39,945 bases of DNA from the NCBI RefSeq assembly GCF_003073175.1, contig NZ_QBBX01000009.1:1-39945 (forward strand). The letters are read 5' to 3'. Source of the DNA: Peribacillus acanthi (GTDB lineage Bacteria; Bacillota; Bacilli; Bacillales; DSM-1321). A program made the position numbers and the translations under genes. The notes beneath the pieces were generated by a model. It was not told the DNA's origin. It was given only the letters and a program-made list of their open reading frames with translations, and searched no databases. Shown piece after piece: positions 27,627 to 35,536 of this stretch. The first letter of the stretch is position 1. Each line of letters begins with the position of its first letter.

Positions 27627-28504
27627 TGAAACTTATTGATGAACAAAAAGTTTTGAAGAGAATGTCAGGTAGGTTATTAACTAATACCATTCAAAAAGGA
27701 ATCTTCTTTGGAGCGACATTATTTGGCTTACTTGTTTTAGCTATTCTTTTATATCGGATATTCACTCAAGGACTTGGACATTTAGATTTGGAATTTTTCC
27801 AAAACTTCGCTTCACGTAGACCGGAACAAGCGGGAATCAAAGCCGCTTTTATAGGAACGATTTGGTTAATGGCAGTTGTTGCTCCAGTTTCTTTAATTTT
27901 AGGTGTAGGTACTGCACTGTATTTAGAGGAATATGCAAAAAAGAATCGATTTACAGCATTTATTCAAATTAACATTTCAAACTTAGCTGGTGTTCCTTCC
28001 ATTGTTTTCGGACTTCTTGGGTTAACGATATTTGTTCGTGCGTTGGCATTAGAGCGTTCTGTACTTGCAGCAGGTTTGACAATGAGCTTGCTAGTTTTGC
28101 CCGTCATTATTGTGGCTTCACAAGAAGCTATTCGTTCAGTTCCCAAGCATTTACGAGAAGCTTCATACGGTATGGGAGCAACGAAATGGCAAACGATCAT
28201 TAGAGTTGTTCTTCCAGCTGCAATTCCAGGGATTTTAACAGGTGGGATTTTAGCCCTTTCCCGTGCAATAGGTGAAACTGCACCACTCGTAGTAGTAGGT
28301 ATCCCAATGTTTATTGCCTTCTTGCCTAAAACCGTATTTGACACGTTCACGGTATTACCAATGCAAATTTATAACTGGACTTCAAGGCCACAAGAAGAAT
28401 TTCATAATGTCGCTGCTTCAGGAATCATTGTTTTGTTAGCATTACTAATCATCATGAATTCAATCGCAGTGCTAATCAGAAATAAGTACTCAAAACGCTA
28501 TTAA
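27626..28504 (+). CDS. pstA: Phosphate ABC transporter permease PstA
   Basis: A 292-aa permease with six membrane segments and the EAA-type loop (PKHLREASYGMGATKWQTI, about 173-191). Its ATG overlaps the pstC TAA by one base and uses a GGGAGGA site inside pstC. Partner of PstC. Confidence 0.94.
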   Translation: MKLIDEQKVLKRMSGRLLTNTIQKGIFFGATLFGLLVLAILLYRIFTQGLGHLDLEFFQNFASRRPEQAGIKAAFIGTIWLMAVVAPVSLILGVGTALYLEEYAKKNRFTAFIQINISNLAGVPSIVFGLLGLTIFVRALALERSVLAAGLTMSLLVLPVIIVASQEAIRSVPKHLREASYGMGATKWQTIIRVVLPAAIPGILTGGILALSRAIGETAPLVVVGIPMFIAFLPKTVFDTFTVLPMQIYNWTSRPQEEFHNVAASGIIVLLALLIIMNSIAVLIRNKYSKRY

Positions 28505-28543
28505 TTAGGGGTTAGGTTTAATCGGATGAAGGAGGACTCATAT

Positions 28544-29365
28544 ATGAATGAAACATTAACAAAAGCTACTATGCAGACGAGCTCAACCAATGCTACAACA
28601 TCTAGAAAAAAACAAGTGGTTTATGAAACGTCGCAGTTAAATTTATGGTATGGAGAAAACCATGCTTTAAAGAATATTAACTTGGACATTTATGAAAACG
28701 AAGTAACAGCCATTATCGGGCCTTCTGGGTGTGGTAAATCGACATATATTAAAACGTTGAACCGGATGATTGAATTAGTTCCAAGTGTCAAAACATCAGG
28801 AGAAATTAAGTACCGTGGACGCAATATTTTAGATAAAGGCTACAAAGTAGAAGAATTACGCACAAAAGTTGGAATGGTTTTCCAAAAGCCAAACCCATTC
28901 CCAAAATCTATCTACGAAAATGTAGTATATGGACCAAAAATTCATGGGATCCGTGATAAAAAGGTACTGGACGAAATAGTAGAAAGAAGTTTACGTGGAG
29001 CGGCTATTTGGGACGAGGTAAAGGATCGTTTACACGAAAATGCGTATGGTTTATCTGGAGGTCAACAGCAACGTCTATGTATCGCTCGTTGCTTGGCAAT
29101 CGAGCCTGATGTGATCCTTATGGATGAGCCAACTTCGGCTCTTGATCCAATCTCCACATTGAAGGTAGAAGAGCTTGTACAAGAATTAAAACAAAACTTT
29201 AGTATCATTATTGTCACACACAACATGCAACAGGCAGCACGTATCTCTGACAAAACAGCTTTCTTCTTAAATGGTGAAGTGGTGGAGTTCTCAGAAACGG
29301 ATAAGATATTCTCTAACCCTTCGGATAAAAGAACGGAAGATTATATTACAGGGCGATTTGGTTGA
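28544..29365 (+). CDS. pstB: Phosphate ABC transporter ATP-binding protein
   Basis: A 273-aa ABC ATPase. Walker [10 protein letters not shown] (about residues 61-69), Q-loop VFQKPNPFP, signature LSGGQQQR, Walker [13 protein letters not shown] and the switch VTHNM are intact. The first 25 residues are a T/S/N-rich extension beyond the usual core. The ATG at 28544 follows AAGGAGG; the ATG at 28526 overlaps it and is unlikely. Only one pstB is present, whereas B. subtilis has two in tandem (pstBA, pstBB). Confidence 0.95.
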   Translation: MNETLTKATMQTSSTNATTSRKKQVVYETSQLNLWYGENHALKNINLDIYENEVTAIIGPSGCGKSTYIKTLNRMIELVPSVKTSGEIKYRGRNILDKGYKVEELRTKVGMVFQKPNPFPKSIYENVVYGPKIHGIRDKKVLDEIVERSLRGAAIWDEVKDRLHENAYGLSGGQQQRLCIARCLAIEPDVILMDEPTSALDPISTLKVEELVQELKQNFSIIIVTHNMQQAARISDKTAFFLNGEVVEFSETDKIFSNPSDKRTEDYITGRFG

Positions 29366-29392
29366 TCCTCTTATAGGAAGGGTGCTATTGAA

Positions 29393-30043
29393 ATGGCAGT
29401 ACGTGAACGTTTTGAAAATGAACTGAAAGTTTTAAAAGGCAAATTGATTGAACTTGGAAACCTTGCAACTGATTCATTGAGTAAAGCATTTCAAGCGTTA
29501 GAAAATCAAGATATAGACACAGCTTTAAAGATTATCGATAACGATACAGCTGCTGATATGCTCGAACTAGAGATTAATGATTTTGCGATATTATTAATTG
29601 CTAAACAACAGCCAGTAGCAATCGATTTACGTCGTATCATTGTAGCCATTAAAATTGCATCAGATATTGAAAGAATGGCTGACTTTGGAGTGAATATTGC
29701 AAAATCTGCAGTTCGAATTGGGAAAGAGCCTTTCATTTTTCCTTTAGACAATCTTAAAAAAATGAATGAAATTACCATTGAAATGATTCGTTTATCTTTA
29801 GAGGCTTTCGATCAAGAGGATGTACAATTAGCCAAAAAAATTGCTGAAATGGATGACGAAGTGGATGCTTTGTATGGTGAAAACATTCGAAATATCTTAA
29901 AATTGACTAACGAAAATCAACAACAAGTTACTCAATTATCTTTTGTAGCTCGTTATTTAGAACGTACAGCAGACCATGCTACCAATGTAGCGGAAAGCAT
30001 TTATTATCTTGTCAGAGGTAAACACTTCGATTTAAATGAATAA
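29393..30043 (+). CDS. phoU: Phosphate transport regulator PhoU
   Basis: A 216-aa PhoU with two three-helix repeats. The metal-binding signatures appear at about residues 63-86 (PVAIDLRRIIVAIKIASDIERM) and 180-194 (SFVARYLERTADHA). It is a peripheral regulator that limits Pst uptake and tunes the PhoR-PhoP signal. The ATG has AGGAAGGG upstream, 27 bases after pstB. As I recall, B. subtilis lacks phoU in its pst operon, so this operon is closer to the B. cereus type. Confidence 0.94.
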   Translation: MAVRERFENELKVLKGKLIELGNLATDSLSKAFQALENQDIDTALKIIDNDTAADMLELEINDFAILLIAKQQPVAIDLRRIIVAIKIASDIERMADFGVNIAKSAVRIGKEPFIFPLDNLKKMNEITIEMIRLSLEAFDQEDVQLAKKIAEMDDEVDALYGENIRNILKLTNENQQQVTQLSFVARYLERTADHATNVAESIYYLVRGKHFDLNE

Positions 30044-30053
30044 ATGCGTTGAG

Positions 30054-30095
30054 AGAGGGTGACCCAAAAGGTATAAACTTTTGGGTCACCCTCTT
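30054..30095 (+). terminator. Terminator after phoU
   Basis: A perfect 16-17-bp stem (30054-30070 with 30078-30094) and a 7-nt loop. The T tract is poor, but the stem is very stable. It ends the pst operon. Confidence 0.82.
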
Positions 30096-30128
30096 CAATA
30101 TTTTAGGCCGGCTTGTAAGAATAGCCTA

Positions 30129-30249
30129 TTGAAATCCATTCCAGGCGCTTCGGGGCTGTCGTTGAGCCCACTCGCAGCCGTTTGCGTCTTCGGGGTCTCA
30201 GGTGTCCAACTGATTCCACAGGAGTCTTCGCGCCTTCCACTACAATCAA
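30129..30249 (-). repeat. Bacillaceae dispersed intergenic repeat, well-preserved copy
   Basis: Read on the minus strand it opens TTGATTGTAGTGGAAGGCGC and contains ACTCCTGTGG and CACCTGAGACCCCG, like the dispersed GC-rich repeat known in many Bacillaceae genomes. The ends are inverted: TTGA and AGGCGC occur at one end and their complements at the other, so the 121-base unit can fold. It fills most of the 344-base gap 30044-30387, between two terminators, and is much more GC-rich than its flanks. No reading frame in it is credible. A second, decayed copy in the opposite orientation is at 21589-21682. Confidence 0.78.
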
Positions 30250-30330
30250 CTCAAGTTTCTAAATTCATTTTTCACAAAGCCTAAATTTAAATGCTGCCAT
30301 CTGTTTATACCTAGAAAATGGATAAAAACA

Positions 30331-30381
30331 AAAAAGAGACGACTCTCAAGTTGAATTTTATCAACCTTTTGAGTCAATCTC
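30331..30381 (-). terminator. Terminator of the yqzD-yqzC pair (minus strand)
   Basis: Read on the minus strand, GAGA-TTGACTCAA pairs with the TTGAGAGTC-GTCTC region and ends in a T run (A 30331-30335 on the plus strand). The stem has small internal mismatches. Confidence 0.75.
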
Positions 30382-30387
30382 ATTTTG

Positions 30388-30918
30388 TTAATTAGTAATG
30401 GTTTTAGCAATTTGGGAAATAGACATGTTCTTTGTTAATACATATTCCCCTAATTGGACTTTAGTAGAGAGGTTATTCTTCTCCAAGTACTCTGTAAAAG
30501 CTCTTTTATCCTGGATAATGCCCTGTTTTTCAAGAATAGAAGCAATGGTTTCCGGATTCATCCCAGGCTCGATAGTAAGAGTCAGTGAACTAGAATTCTC
30601 TTCTTCTTTTTCATTAGTGGTTGATTGCTCTTCTAGTTTTGATTCCTTACTAGATTCCTCTTGCTCTAATTTTGGTTCTTCTTTCTTTTTTGTTGGTTCA
30701 GTTTTGGAATTTGTTCTTTCCTCTTTTTCTAAAGGGGTATTAGTACTTTTTTCTTTTTTGTCTTTTGGTAGGATGATCATCCCGTGTTCTTCGATCATTT
30801 TTTTTGCTTCTTCTACCGAAGTGGTTGGTGGTTCTTCAATTAAGTAATGGTACCCTGCCATAATCGCTGTTGAAAAAATAATACCACCTGCAAACGATTG
30901 AATGCTTCTTTTATTCAT
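30388..30918 (-). CDS. Membrane-anchored MltG/YceG-related protein (YqzC-like)
   Basis: A 176-aa protein with a short cytoplasmic head, one membrane anchor (about 8-25) and a long E/K/S/T-rich low-complexity linker (about 50-105), then a C-terminal domain (LTIEPGMNPETIASILEKQGII...VQLGEYVLTKNMSISQIAKTI) like the LysM-like N-terminal module of endolytic transglycosylase MltG. The MltG catalytic domain is absent, so a binding rather than cutting role is inferred. ATG at 30918 with GGAAGG 10 bases upstream, just past the stop of the upstream gene; an in-frame TTG at 30924 is possible. B. subtilis has YqzC/YqzD at this place. Confidence 0.8.
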   Translation of the reverse strand: MNKRSIQSFAGGIIFSTAIMAGYHYLIEEPPTTSVEEAKKMIEEHGMIILPKDKKEKSTNTPLEKEERTNSKTEPTKKKEEPKLEQEESSKESKLEEQSTTNEKEEENSSSLTLTIEPGMNPETIASILEKQGIIQDKRAFTEYLEKNNLSTKVQLGEYVLTKNMSISQIAKTITN

Positions 30919-30920
30919 AA

Positions 30921-31289
30921 TCAATAATCCTTCCCACGTACATCTTCAATGATCTCGATGATTTCATCTTGACTTAAGGTGGATTGTTTTTCTATTTGTT
31001 GCAAAGAAAGTCCTTGATTATATAAAGAAATGACCTGGCTTTTCAAGATTTGATTAACTGGTCCCTTTTTTTGATGTCTGGCAGGTTGTACAGACGTTGA
31101 AGGTTCTTGAATTAATAATTCTTCCTCTAAGACATTCATCTTTCTTTTTAACTGATATACGTCCTGCATATAGGTAAGGGATAATTGCTCCAAATCTTCT
31201 TCAAGTTTAGTAACTCGATCCTTCGAGAAAAAAGAAAGAGATAATAAAACAATTGCGACTACTAATAAACCGATAAAAACTGCTCCCAC
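30921..31289 (-). CDS. Small membrane-anchored coiled-coil protein (YqzD-like)
   Basis: A 122-aa protein: an N-terminal membrane segment (residues 2-19), a coiled-coil stretch (about 25-60, KLEEDLEQLSLTYMQDVYQL), a basic linker, and a C-terminal helix-turn-helix-like block (SQVISLYNQGLSLQQIEKQS at about 84-103). That last part resembles DUF6115/YqzD-type domains. Start is GTG at 31289, 4 bases after GAGGTGA. It ends 2 bases before yqzC, so the two form an operon. Function unknown. The helix-turn-helix on a membrane-anchored protein is unusual. Confidence 0.75.
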   Translation of the reverse strand: MGAVFIGLLVVAIVLLSLSFFSKDRVTKLEEDLEQLSLTYMQDVYQLKRKMNVLEEELLIQEPSTSVQPARHQKKGPVNQILKSQVISLYNQGLSLQQIEKQSTLSQDEIIEIIEDVRGKDY

Positions 31290-31521
31290 ACTCTCACCTC
31301 AGCTGTAAATTCATTTCACACATTTATTTTACACGTATTTGAACTAAGTTTGTTACATGTTTTGATAACTCTGTCATGAATAAGCAGGAAAAAAGGTGAA
31401 TTATAGGAAAATATGTCACATTGAACACTTAAAAAAATGTCGAATCTATAGTTTTGAAGGGAATTTTAAAGATTTTACTTAGACATGTAAGCATTCGTAT
31501 TTTATCGACAAAATGCGTTCA

Positions 31522-31550
31522 TTGTCCAAGAGTACGTTCAATGCTACGAT
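31522..31550 (+). promoter_or_regulatory. Candidate promoter and direct repeat upstream of the DUF4912 gene
   Basis: TTGTCC (31522-31527) and TACGAT (31545-31550) are 17 bases apart. Two 9-mers, CGTTCATTG (31516) and CGTTCAATG (31535), differ at one base and overlap it with a 19-base period. A second possibility is a sporulation-type -10 CATATATTA at 31589. The 357-base gap 31290-31646 holds these signals and the divergent yqzD promoter region; no gene is supported. Confidence 0.35.
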
Positions 31551-31646
31551 AATAATAGAAAATAAATGAATAAATGGATGTTTTATTTCATATATTAATA
31601 AAATTTGATCAAAATCGGTTACGGATTCAACTTGGAGGTGTCGAAT

Positions 31647-32321
31647 GTGATTGAGGAGATTATCGATTTGAGAAATAAAGGTCTTTCCTTTAGAAAGATT
31701 GCAAAGCAAATGAATACAACGGTAGGAAAGGTACAATACCAATGGAAAAAACATATCAATCAAGAAGCTCCTATAGAAAACGAAAAGAAAATCAGGAAAT
31801 CGAAACCAATCCATCAAGTAACTTTAAAGAAAGAGAACGTATTAGAACGAAACTCTATCCTTTTAAACGAAAAAAATAGCAAAGTACTTCTTATTCAACG
31901 CAATGAAGAAAGTGTCCTTGTTTATTGGAGTTTTTCCAAAATTTTAAAGATGACTCTTCAAAACTATTACGGAAAAACAATTGAACAGTGTACATTTTTG
32001 CTTCGTTTGTATGATGTTACTAAAGTAATATTCAACGGTAACAATGGACATTATTTTACCGATGTAGTGATTCCTTCAAGGAATAACCATTGGATCCTAA
32101 ATGGTTTAAAGCCATCAAGGTCTTATTTGGTAGAGGTTGGTTTATTGCGAGAAGACGGAAGCTTTATGCCTTTAATGCGTTCTAATACTATACAATCTCC
32201 TAGAAATGAACTTTCGCAATGTGAACAACTCTCTAATGATATTCGTCAATGGAGTACTTATAAATATGAACGACCTAACTGGGTTGAACATATCAGTACG
32301 TACAGCTATTACAAAAAGTAA
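31647..32321 (+). CDS. DUF4912 domain protein with N-terminal helix-turn-helix
   Basis: A 224-aa protein. Residues 1-35 (VIEEIIDLRNKGLSFRKIAK...) look like a resolvase-type helix-turn-helix; a basic linker follows; residues 70-190 match DUF4912, with the family's SVLVYWSFS, LLRLYDVT, NHWILNGLKPSRSYLVEVG and SNTIQSPR stretches. The start is the GTG at 31647, 6 bases after GGAGGTG; 14 codons further up have no site. It lies 24 bases before the GH57-GT4 fusion and must be co-transcribed. In other Firmicutes, as I recall, DUF4912 genes neighbour GH57 and GT4 genes of alpha-glucan metabolism, which suggests a carbohydrate-sensing or binding role. Function unproven. Confidence 0.82.
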   Translation: MIEEIIDLRNKGLSFRKIAKQMNTTVGKVQYQWKKHINQEAPIENEKKIRKSKPIHQVTLKKENVLERNSILLNEKNSKVLLIQRNEESVLVYWSFSKILKMTLQNYYGKTIEQCTFLLRLYDVTKVIFNGNNGHYFTDVVIPSRNNHWILNGLKPSRSYLVEVGLLREDGSFMPLMRSNTIQSPRNELSQCEQLSNDIRQWSTYKYERPNWVEHISTYSYYKK

Positions 32322-32345
32322 TTTTTAAAAAGAGGAGGGGTGAGA

Positions 32346-34556
32346 ATGAAAGCAGTTTACTATGCGCATATGCCGATAAATAGAAATAATGATATAGAAA
32401 CTATTCGTAGTCTATACGGATCCTTTTATTGTTTGTTTAAACGATTAGAAACTGGAAGCCTAAACAATGTGGGGTTATGTTTATCAGGATTACTGGTGAA
32501 GAACCTCGCTGACGCAAATTTCTTATCTCTGTATGACGAGACAGTTCATATGCATTTTCCTAAAGAACATAAAAAGTATGGGACAGACTTACTTTCAAAA
32601 GTCCGAATGTTCTTGCAAATGGGAACCCTTAAATTAGTAGGAACAACAGTTGTTCCTTTCCCTTTAACGGTTATGCAAACATCAGACATGATCAATTGGC
32701 AAATCAAAGAAGCTGTTTCCCTCTATGAGCAAACTCTTCACTGTAAGCCAAACTATTTCTTGCCACCTCTAGGGGCATTTGTGTCAGGAATAGATGAGTA
32801 TATTCTGAGAAACGGTTATGAAAATATTCTCCTAGATTCCCATACCATGAAATATAAAGAGCCTCATTCTGAGCTTACCGTATCAACATCTCCGTATGGG
32901 TTAATGTGCTTCGCAGCTACTACCAATGGTAATGAAGAATTTAATGAAGGAATCATCCATATCATTCCACTCAATGAAATTACAAGTACGATGGATATTC
33001 ACTCAAATTTGCCAGATGAAAATAATTCGTTTGAACAAAACTCTGTGTCCCATTTGGATTTTTCTTATTTTGGAATAGGAAACCGTATTAGAAGTTTATT
33101 TGAAGAAAAGGATGTAGAGTGGATCCTTGAATTGATTGAGATGGAAAGTCAATTCATTGGAATAAAAAATCGAAATCAACTTGATACAAAAGCGACTAGT
33201 GAATTCCATTACCTTTGGAGTATGGTAGCCGATTCGGAGATGAGTGAAGCCGAACGAATTTCTTATAAAAACAAATTTAATTTGGATTTACAAGCTACTA
33301 TTGGTAATAATTACAATTGGAAAACAGATAAACAGGGACAGGATCACTCCTTAAATATTTTAATGTTAACTTGGGAGTTCCCACCTCACATAGTTGGTGG
33401 ACTATCCAGACATGTGTTTGGATTGTCTAGGGCATTAGTGGATTTAGGCCACAATGTTCATATAGTAACAGTCGGGCTACAGGGCCAATGTTCAGATTCT
33501 GTTGCATCAGGTGTACATGTGCATCGAATTGAAATGGAGCATTGGAATGAGTCAACTTTCATCGAGTGGGTAGGATATTTGAACATTAAGATGGGGGAAA
33601 AGATTTCAAATTTATTTGATCTTGGAATCAAGCCTGATATTATCCATGCCCATGATTGGCTTGTAGGGGCTTCTGCAATGGCTGCAAGTCAAAGATGGGA
33701 CATCCCTTTATTTGCTACCATACATGCGACTGAAAACGGAAGACATAACGGAATCCATAATAGTGTCCAATTCTTTATCCATGAACAAGAAAGAAGATTA
33801 ATCGAACAAAGTGATCAACTCATTGTTTGTAGTGAATATATGAAAAATGAGCTGATGGAAATTTTCTCAACTCCAAGTGACAAAATGGCTGTTATTGCTA
33901 ATGGTGTTGAAAAAAATGATATTTTGGGAAGCCATAAGCATAATCAAATAGAGGAAAAAGTATATTCGATATTTTCCTGGGGAAGGTTGGTCCCAGAAAA
34001 AGGCTTTGACATATTAATAGAAGCAACTGAAATCCTGAAATCATCCAATGTCGATATAAATGTTGTTATTGCAGGAAGAGGACCCATGTTGGAGACGTAC
34101 AGGGGAATGATACAAAGTCGAGGACTTGAGAAGCAAATTCAATTGATTGGTTTCATTCAGGATGAAATGAGAAACCAATTATTGAATCAATGTGACCTTA
34201 CTGTTTTTCCAAGCACATATGAACCGTTCGGTATTGTCGCACTAGAAGCGATGATATCAGGTAAGCCGGTGATTGTCTCAGAAACTGGTGGTCTAAAAGC
34301 CATAATTAAGAACTGTGAGAGTGGGTTACTATTTAAAACTGGTGATGCGTTAGATCTTGCCCAGAAAATTGAATACATGATGAGTCATCGAGAGGTAACG
34401 TCGAGAATGGCTTTAAAGGGACAAGAAGTTGCGACGAAGTTATTTAGCTGGGAAAGGGTAGCCCTTCAAACAGCCCATTTAATAAAAGAGTTCAATTTAT
34501 CTAAGAGAATCGAGAGAGGTGAAAGAAATGAATTATCAAGCACAGGTAGTAGATAA
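32346..34556 (+). CDS. GH57-like/GT4 glycosyltransferase fusion
   Basis: A 736-aa two-domain protein without signal or membrane segment. Residues 1-210 resemble the start of a GH57 (DUF1957-type) glucan enzyme: YYAHMPI, then KLVGTTVVPFPLT, FLPPLGAFVSGIDEYI and NILLDSHTM align with GH57 regions 1-4 in order. Where GH57 branching enzymes have the nucleophile Glu (WLPE), this protein has LPP, so the domain looks inactive or altered. A helical segment follows (240-325). Residues 335-720 are a full GT4: LTWEFPPHIVGGLSRHV, HAHDW, FSWGRLVPEKGFD and the EX7E motif in EPFGIVALE (about 626-634). The ATG 32346 follows AGGAGGGG. The last 29 bases overlap the next gene. Donor and acceptor unknown; an alpha-glucan is likely. 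Confidence 0.88.
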   Translation: MKAVYYAHMPINRNNDIETIRSLYGSFYCLFKRLETGSLNNVGLCLSGLLVKNLADANFLSLYDETVHMHFPKEHKKYGTDLLSKVRMFLQMGTLKLVGTTVVPFPLTVMQTSDMINWQIKEAVSLYEQTLHCKPNYFLPPLGAFVSGIDEYILRNGYENILLDSHTMKYKEPHSELTVSTSPYGLMCFAATTNGNEEFNEGIIHIIPLNEITSTMDIHSNLPDENNSFEQNSVSHLDFSYFGIGNRIRSLFEEKDVEWILELIEMESQFIGIKNRNQLDTKATSEFHYLWSMVADSEMSEAERISYKNKFNLDLQATIGNNYNWKTDKQGQDHSLNILMLTWEFPPHIVGGLSRHVFGLSRALVDLGHNVHIVTVGLQGQCSDSVASGVHVHRIEMEHWNESTFIEWVGYLNIKMGEKISNLFDLGIKPDIIHAHDWLVGASAMAASQRWDIPLFATIHATENGRHNGIHNSVQFFIHEQERRLIEQSDQLIVCSEYMKNELMEIFSTPSDKMAVIANGVEKNDILGSHKHNQIEEKVYSIFSWGRLVPEKGFDILIEATEILKSSNVDINVVIAGRGPMLETYRGMIQSRGLEKQIQLIGFIQDEMRNQLLNQCDLTVFPSTYEPFGIVALEAMISGKPVIVSETGGLKAIIKNCESGLLFKTGDALDLAQKIEYMMSHREVTSRMALKGQEVATKLFSWERVALQTAHLIKEFNLSKRIERGERNELSSTGSR

Positions 34557-35154
34557 TCGGGAACACGAAAGCTGGAATGTTTGCTCCATATATCAACAGC
34601 CCATACTTTTTAATGATGATTCTCCGCTTAGGATAGGTTTATGGTCTAACAAAGGTTTTTCTTGGGAATTTCCTAGTAAGCATAAGGTGCAATCAGATTT
34701 TTCTATCCTTTCTCTCAATAAAAATGAAGAAATTGAGCATATTTCTTTTCGATTAACCAATTTGTCTAATCAGTCTAAGCTTTTTAAAATAATCGTTCAG
34801 TACCTACATTCATCAGAAGAAAAAAGCTTAGCCTTTTATAGTCCAGCTAAGAATGCTATTCTCCATTATGCATCAGATTCAATAGTCATGTTAGGCGGAG
34901 TCCTTAATGGACGGGGGCTTTCTCAATATTGTATTAGAGATTATGAAGCTGATCAGTCTAAACCCATTTTCAGAAGTAAGGAAGAAGGATTTCTACCGAT
35001 ATCACCATTAGCTAGTGGGAGTTTATGCAGTTTGTTTACTTTGGAGATGGATCTTGCCCCTGGAAAGACGTCTGAAGGAATGATTTGGACCATTACAGCT
35101 ACATCAAACGAAGAAATGGTAGATATAGAAGAAAAATTGCTAAATAAACTGTAG
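34528..35154 (+). CDS. Unknown protein, third gene of the DUF4912-GT4 cluster
   Basis: I do not recognise this 208-aa protein. It begins inside the end of the GT4 gene; the ATG 34528 has AGAGGTGA 5 bases upstream, so translation is coupled. Alternating hydrophobic and polar residues predict mostly beta structure (FSILSLNKNEEIEHISFRL, LFKIIVQYL, SIVMLGGVL, LFTLEMDLAPGKTSEG). The overall look, with NGRGLSQYCIRDYE and APGKT(S), recalls the beta-sandwich N-terminal domain that accompanies GH15 and related glycan enzymes, which also use PGxT turns; this is weak inference. No signal peptide, no membrane segment. It most likely serves with the two genes before it. Confidence 0.72.
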   Translation: MNYQAQVVDNREHESWNVCSIYQQPILFNDDSPLRIGLWSNKGFSWEFPSKHKVQSDFSILSLNKNEEIEHISFRLTNLSNQSKLFKIIVQYLHSSEEKSLAFYSPAKNAILHYASDSIVMLGGVLNGRGLSQYCIRDYEADQSKPIFRSKEEGFLPISPLASGSLCSLFTLEMDLAPGKTSEGMIWTITATSNEEMVDIEEKLLNKL

Positions 35155-35275
35155 TTGAAATATTATCTTTACGCATGTTGATTTCTTCAAAAAACATACT
35201 AGCATTTCATTCTTAAAAGTGATATTATATAAAAGTCCTATGTGAAGATGAAACAATGTTTGGAGGGAAATACAA

Positions 35276-35425
35276 ATGCGTGTTAATATTACGTTGGCTT
35301 GCACAGAATGTGGTGAGCGTAACTATATTTCTAAAAAAAATAAGCGTAACAATCCGGACCGTCTTGAGCTTAAAAAATATTGCTCTAGAGAAAAACGCAT
35401 GACTACGCACCGTGAAACAAAGTAA
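35276..35425 (+). CDS. rpmG: 50S ribosomal protein L33
   Basis: A 49-aa ribosomal protein of the large subunit. The sequence reads [17 protein letters not shown] and ends [17 protein letters not shown]. Cysteines at C9, C12 and C36 make it a cysteine-bearing (C+) form that lacks the fourth cysteine of the classical zinc ribbon. The ATG follows TTGGAGGG. It ends at a strong terminator and is likely monocistronic. The place between the GT gene and yqgN matches an rpmG of B. subtilis. The mix of C+ and C- copies is often zinc-controlled in Bacillus; no zinc box is visible here. Confidence 0.95.
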   Translation: MRVNITLACTECGERNYISKKNKRNNPDRLELKKYCSREKRMTTHRETK

Positions 35426-35455
35426 AACAACAGGATTCATCCTGTTGTTTTTTTT
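35425..35455 (+). terminator. Terminator after rpmG
   Basis: An 11-bp perfect stem (35425-35435 with 35440-35450), a TTCA loop and a T run. Confidence 0.92.
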
Positions 35456-35536
35456 GTACTCAAAAAAGTATTTTTTCAACAAAAAGTGCTTGTAGATTGT
35501 TTGCTGTTTTAGATAGTTTCTTTAGGAGGAAATGTT

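Noticed and set aside
27964-28350. A 128-aa frame opposite pstA (and similar ones opposite pstC and pstS)
   Set aside because: Mirror frames of permease coding bias; no binding sites or family likeness.
30081-30284. A 67-aa open frame over the dispersed repeat
   Set aside because: It is the translation of a GC-rich repeat that begins inside the phoU terminator.
31479-31817. A 112-aa frame on the minus strand across the DUF4912 start
   Set aside because: Overlaps a better supported gene and its upstream region, no ribosome binding site.
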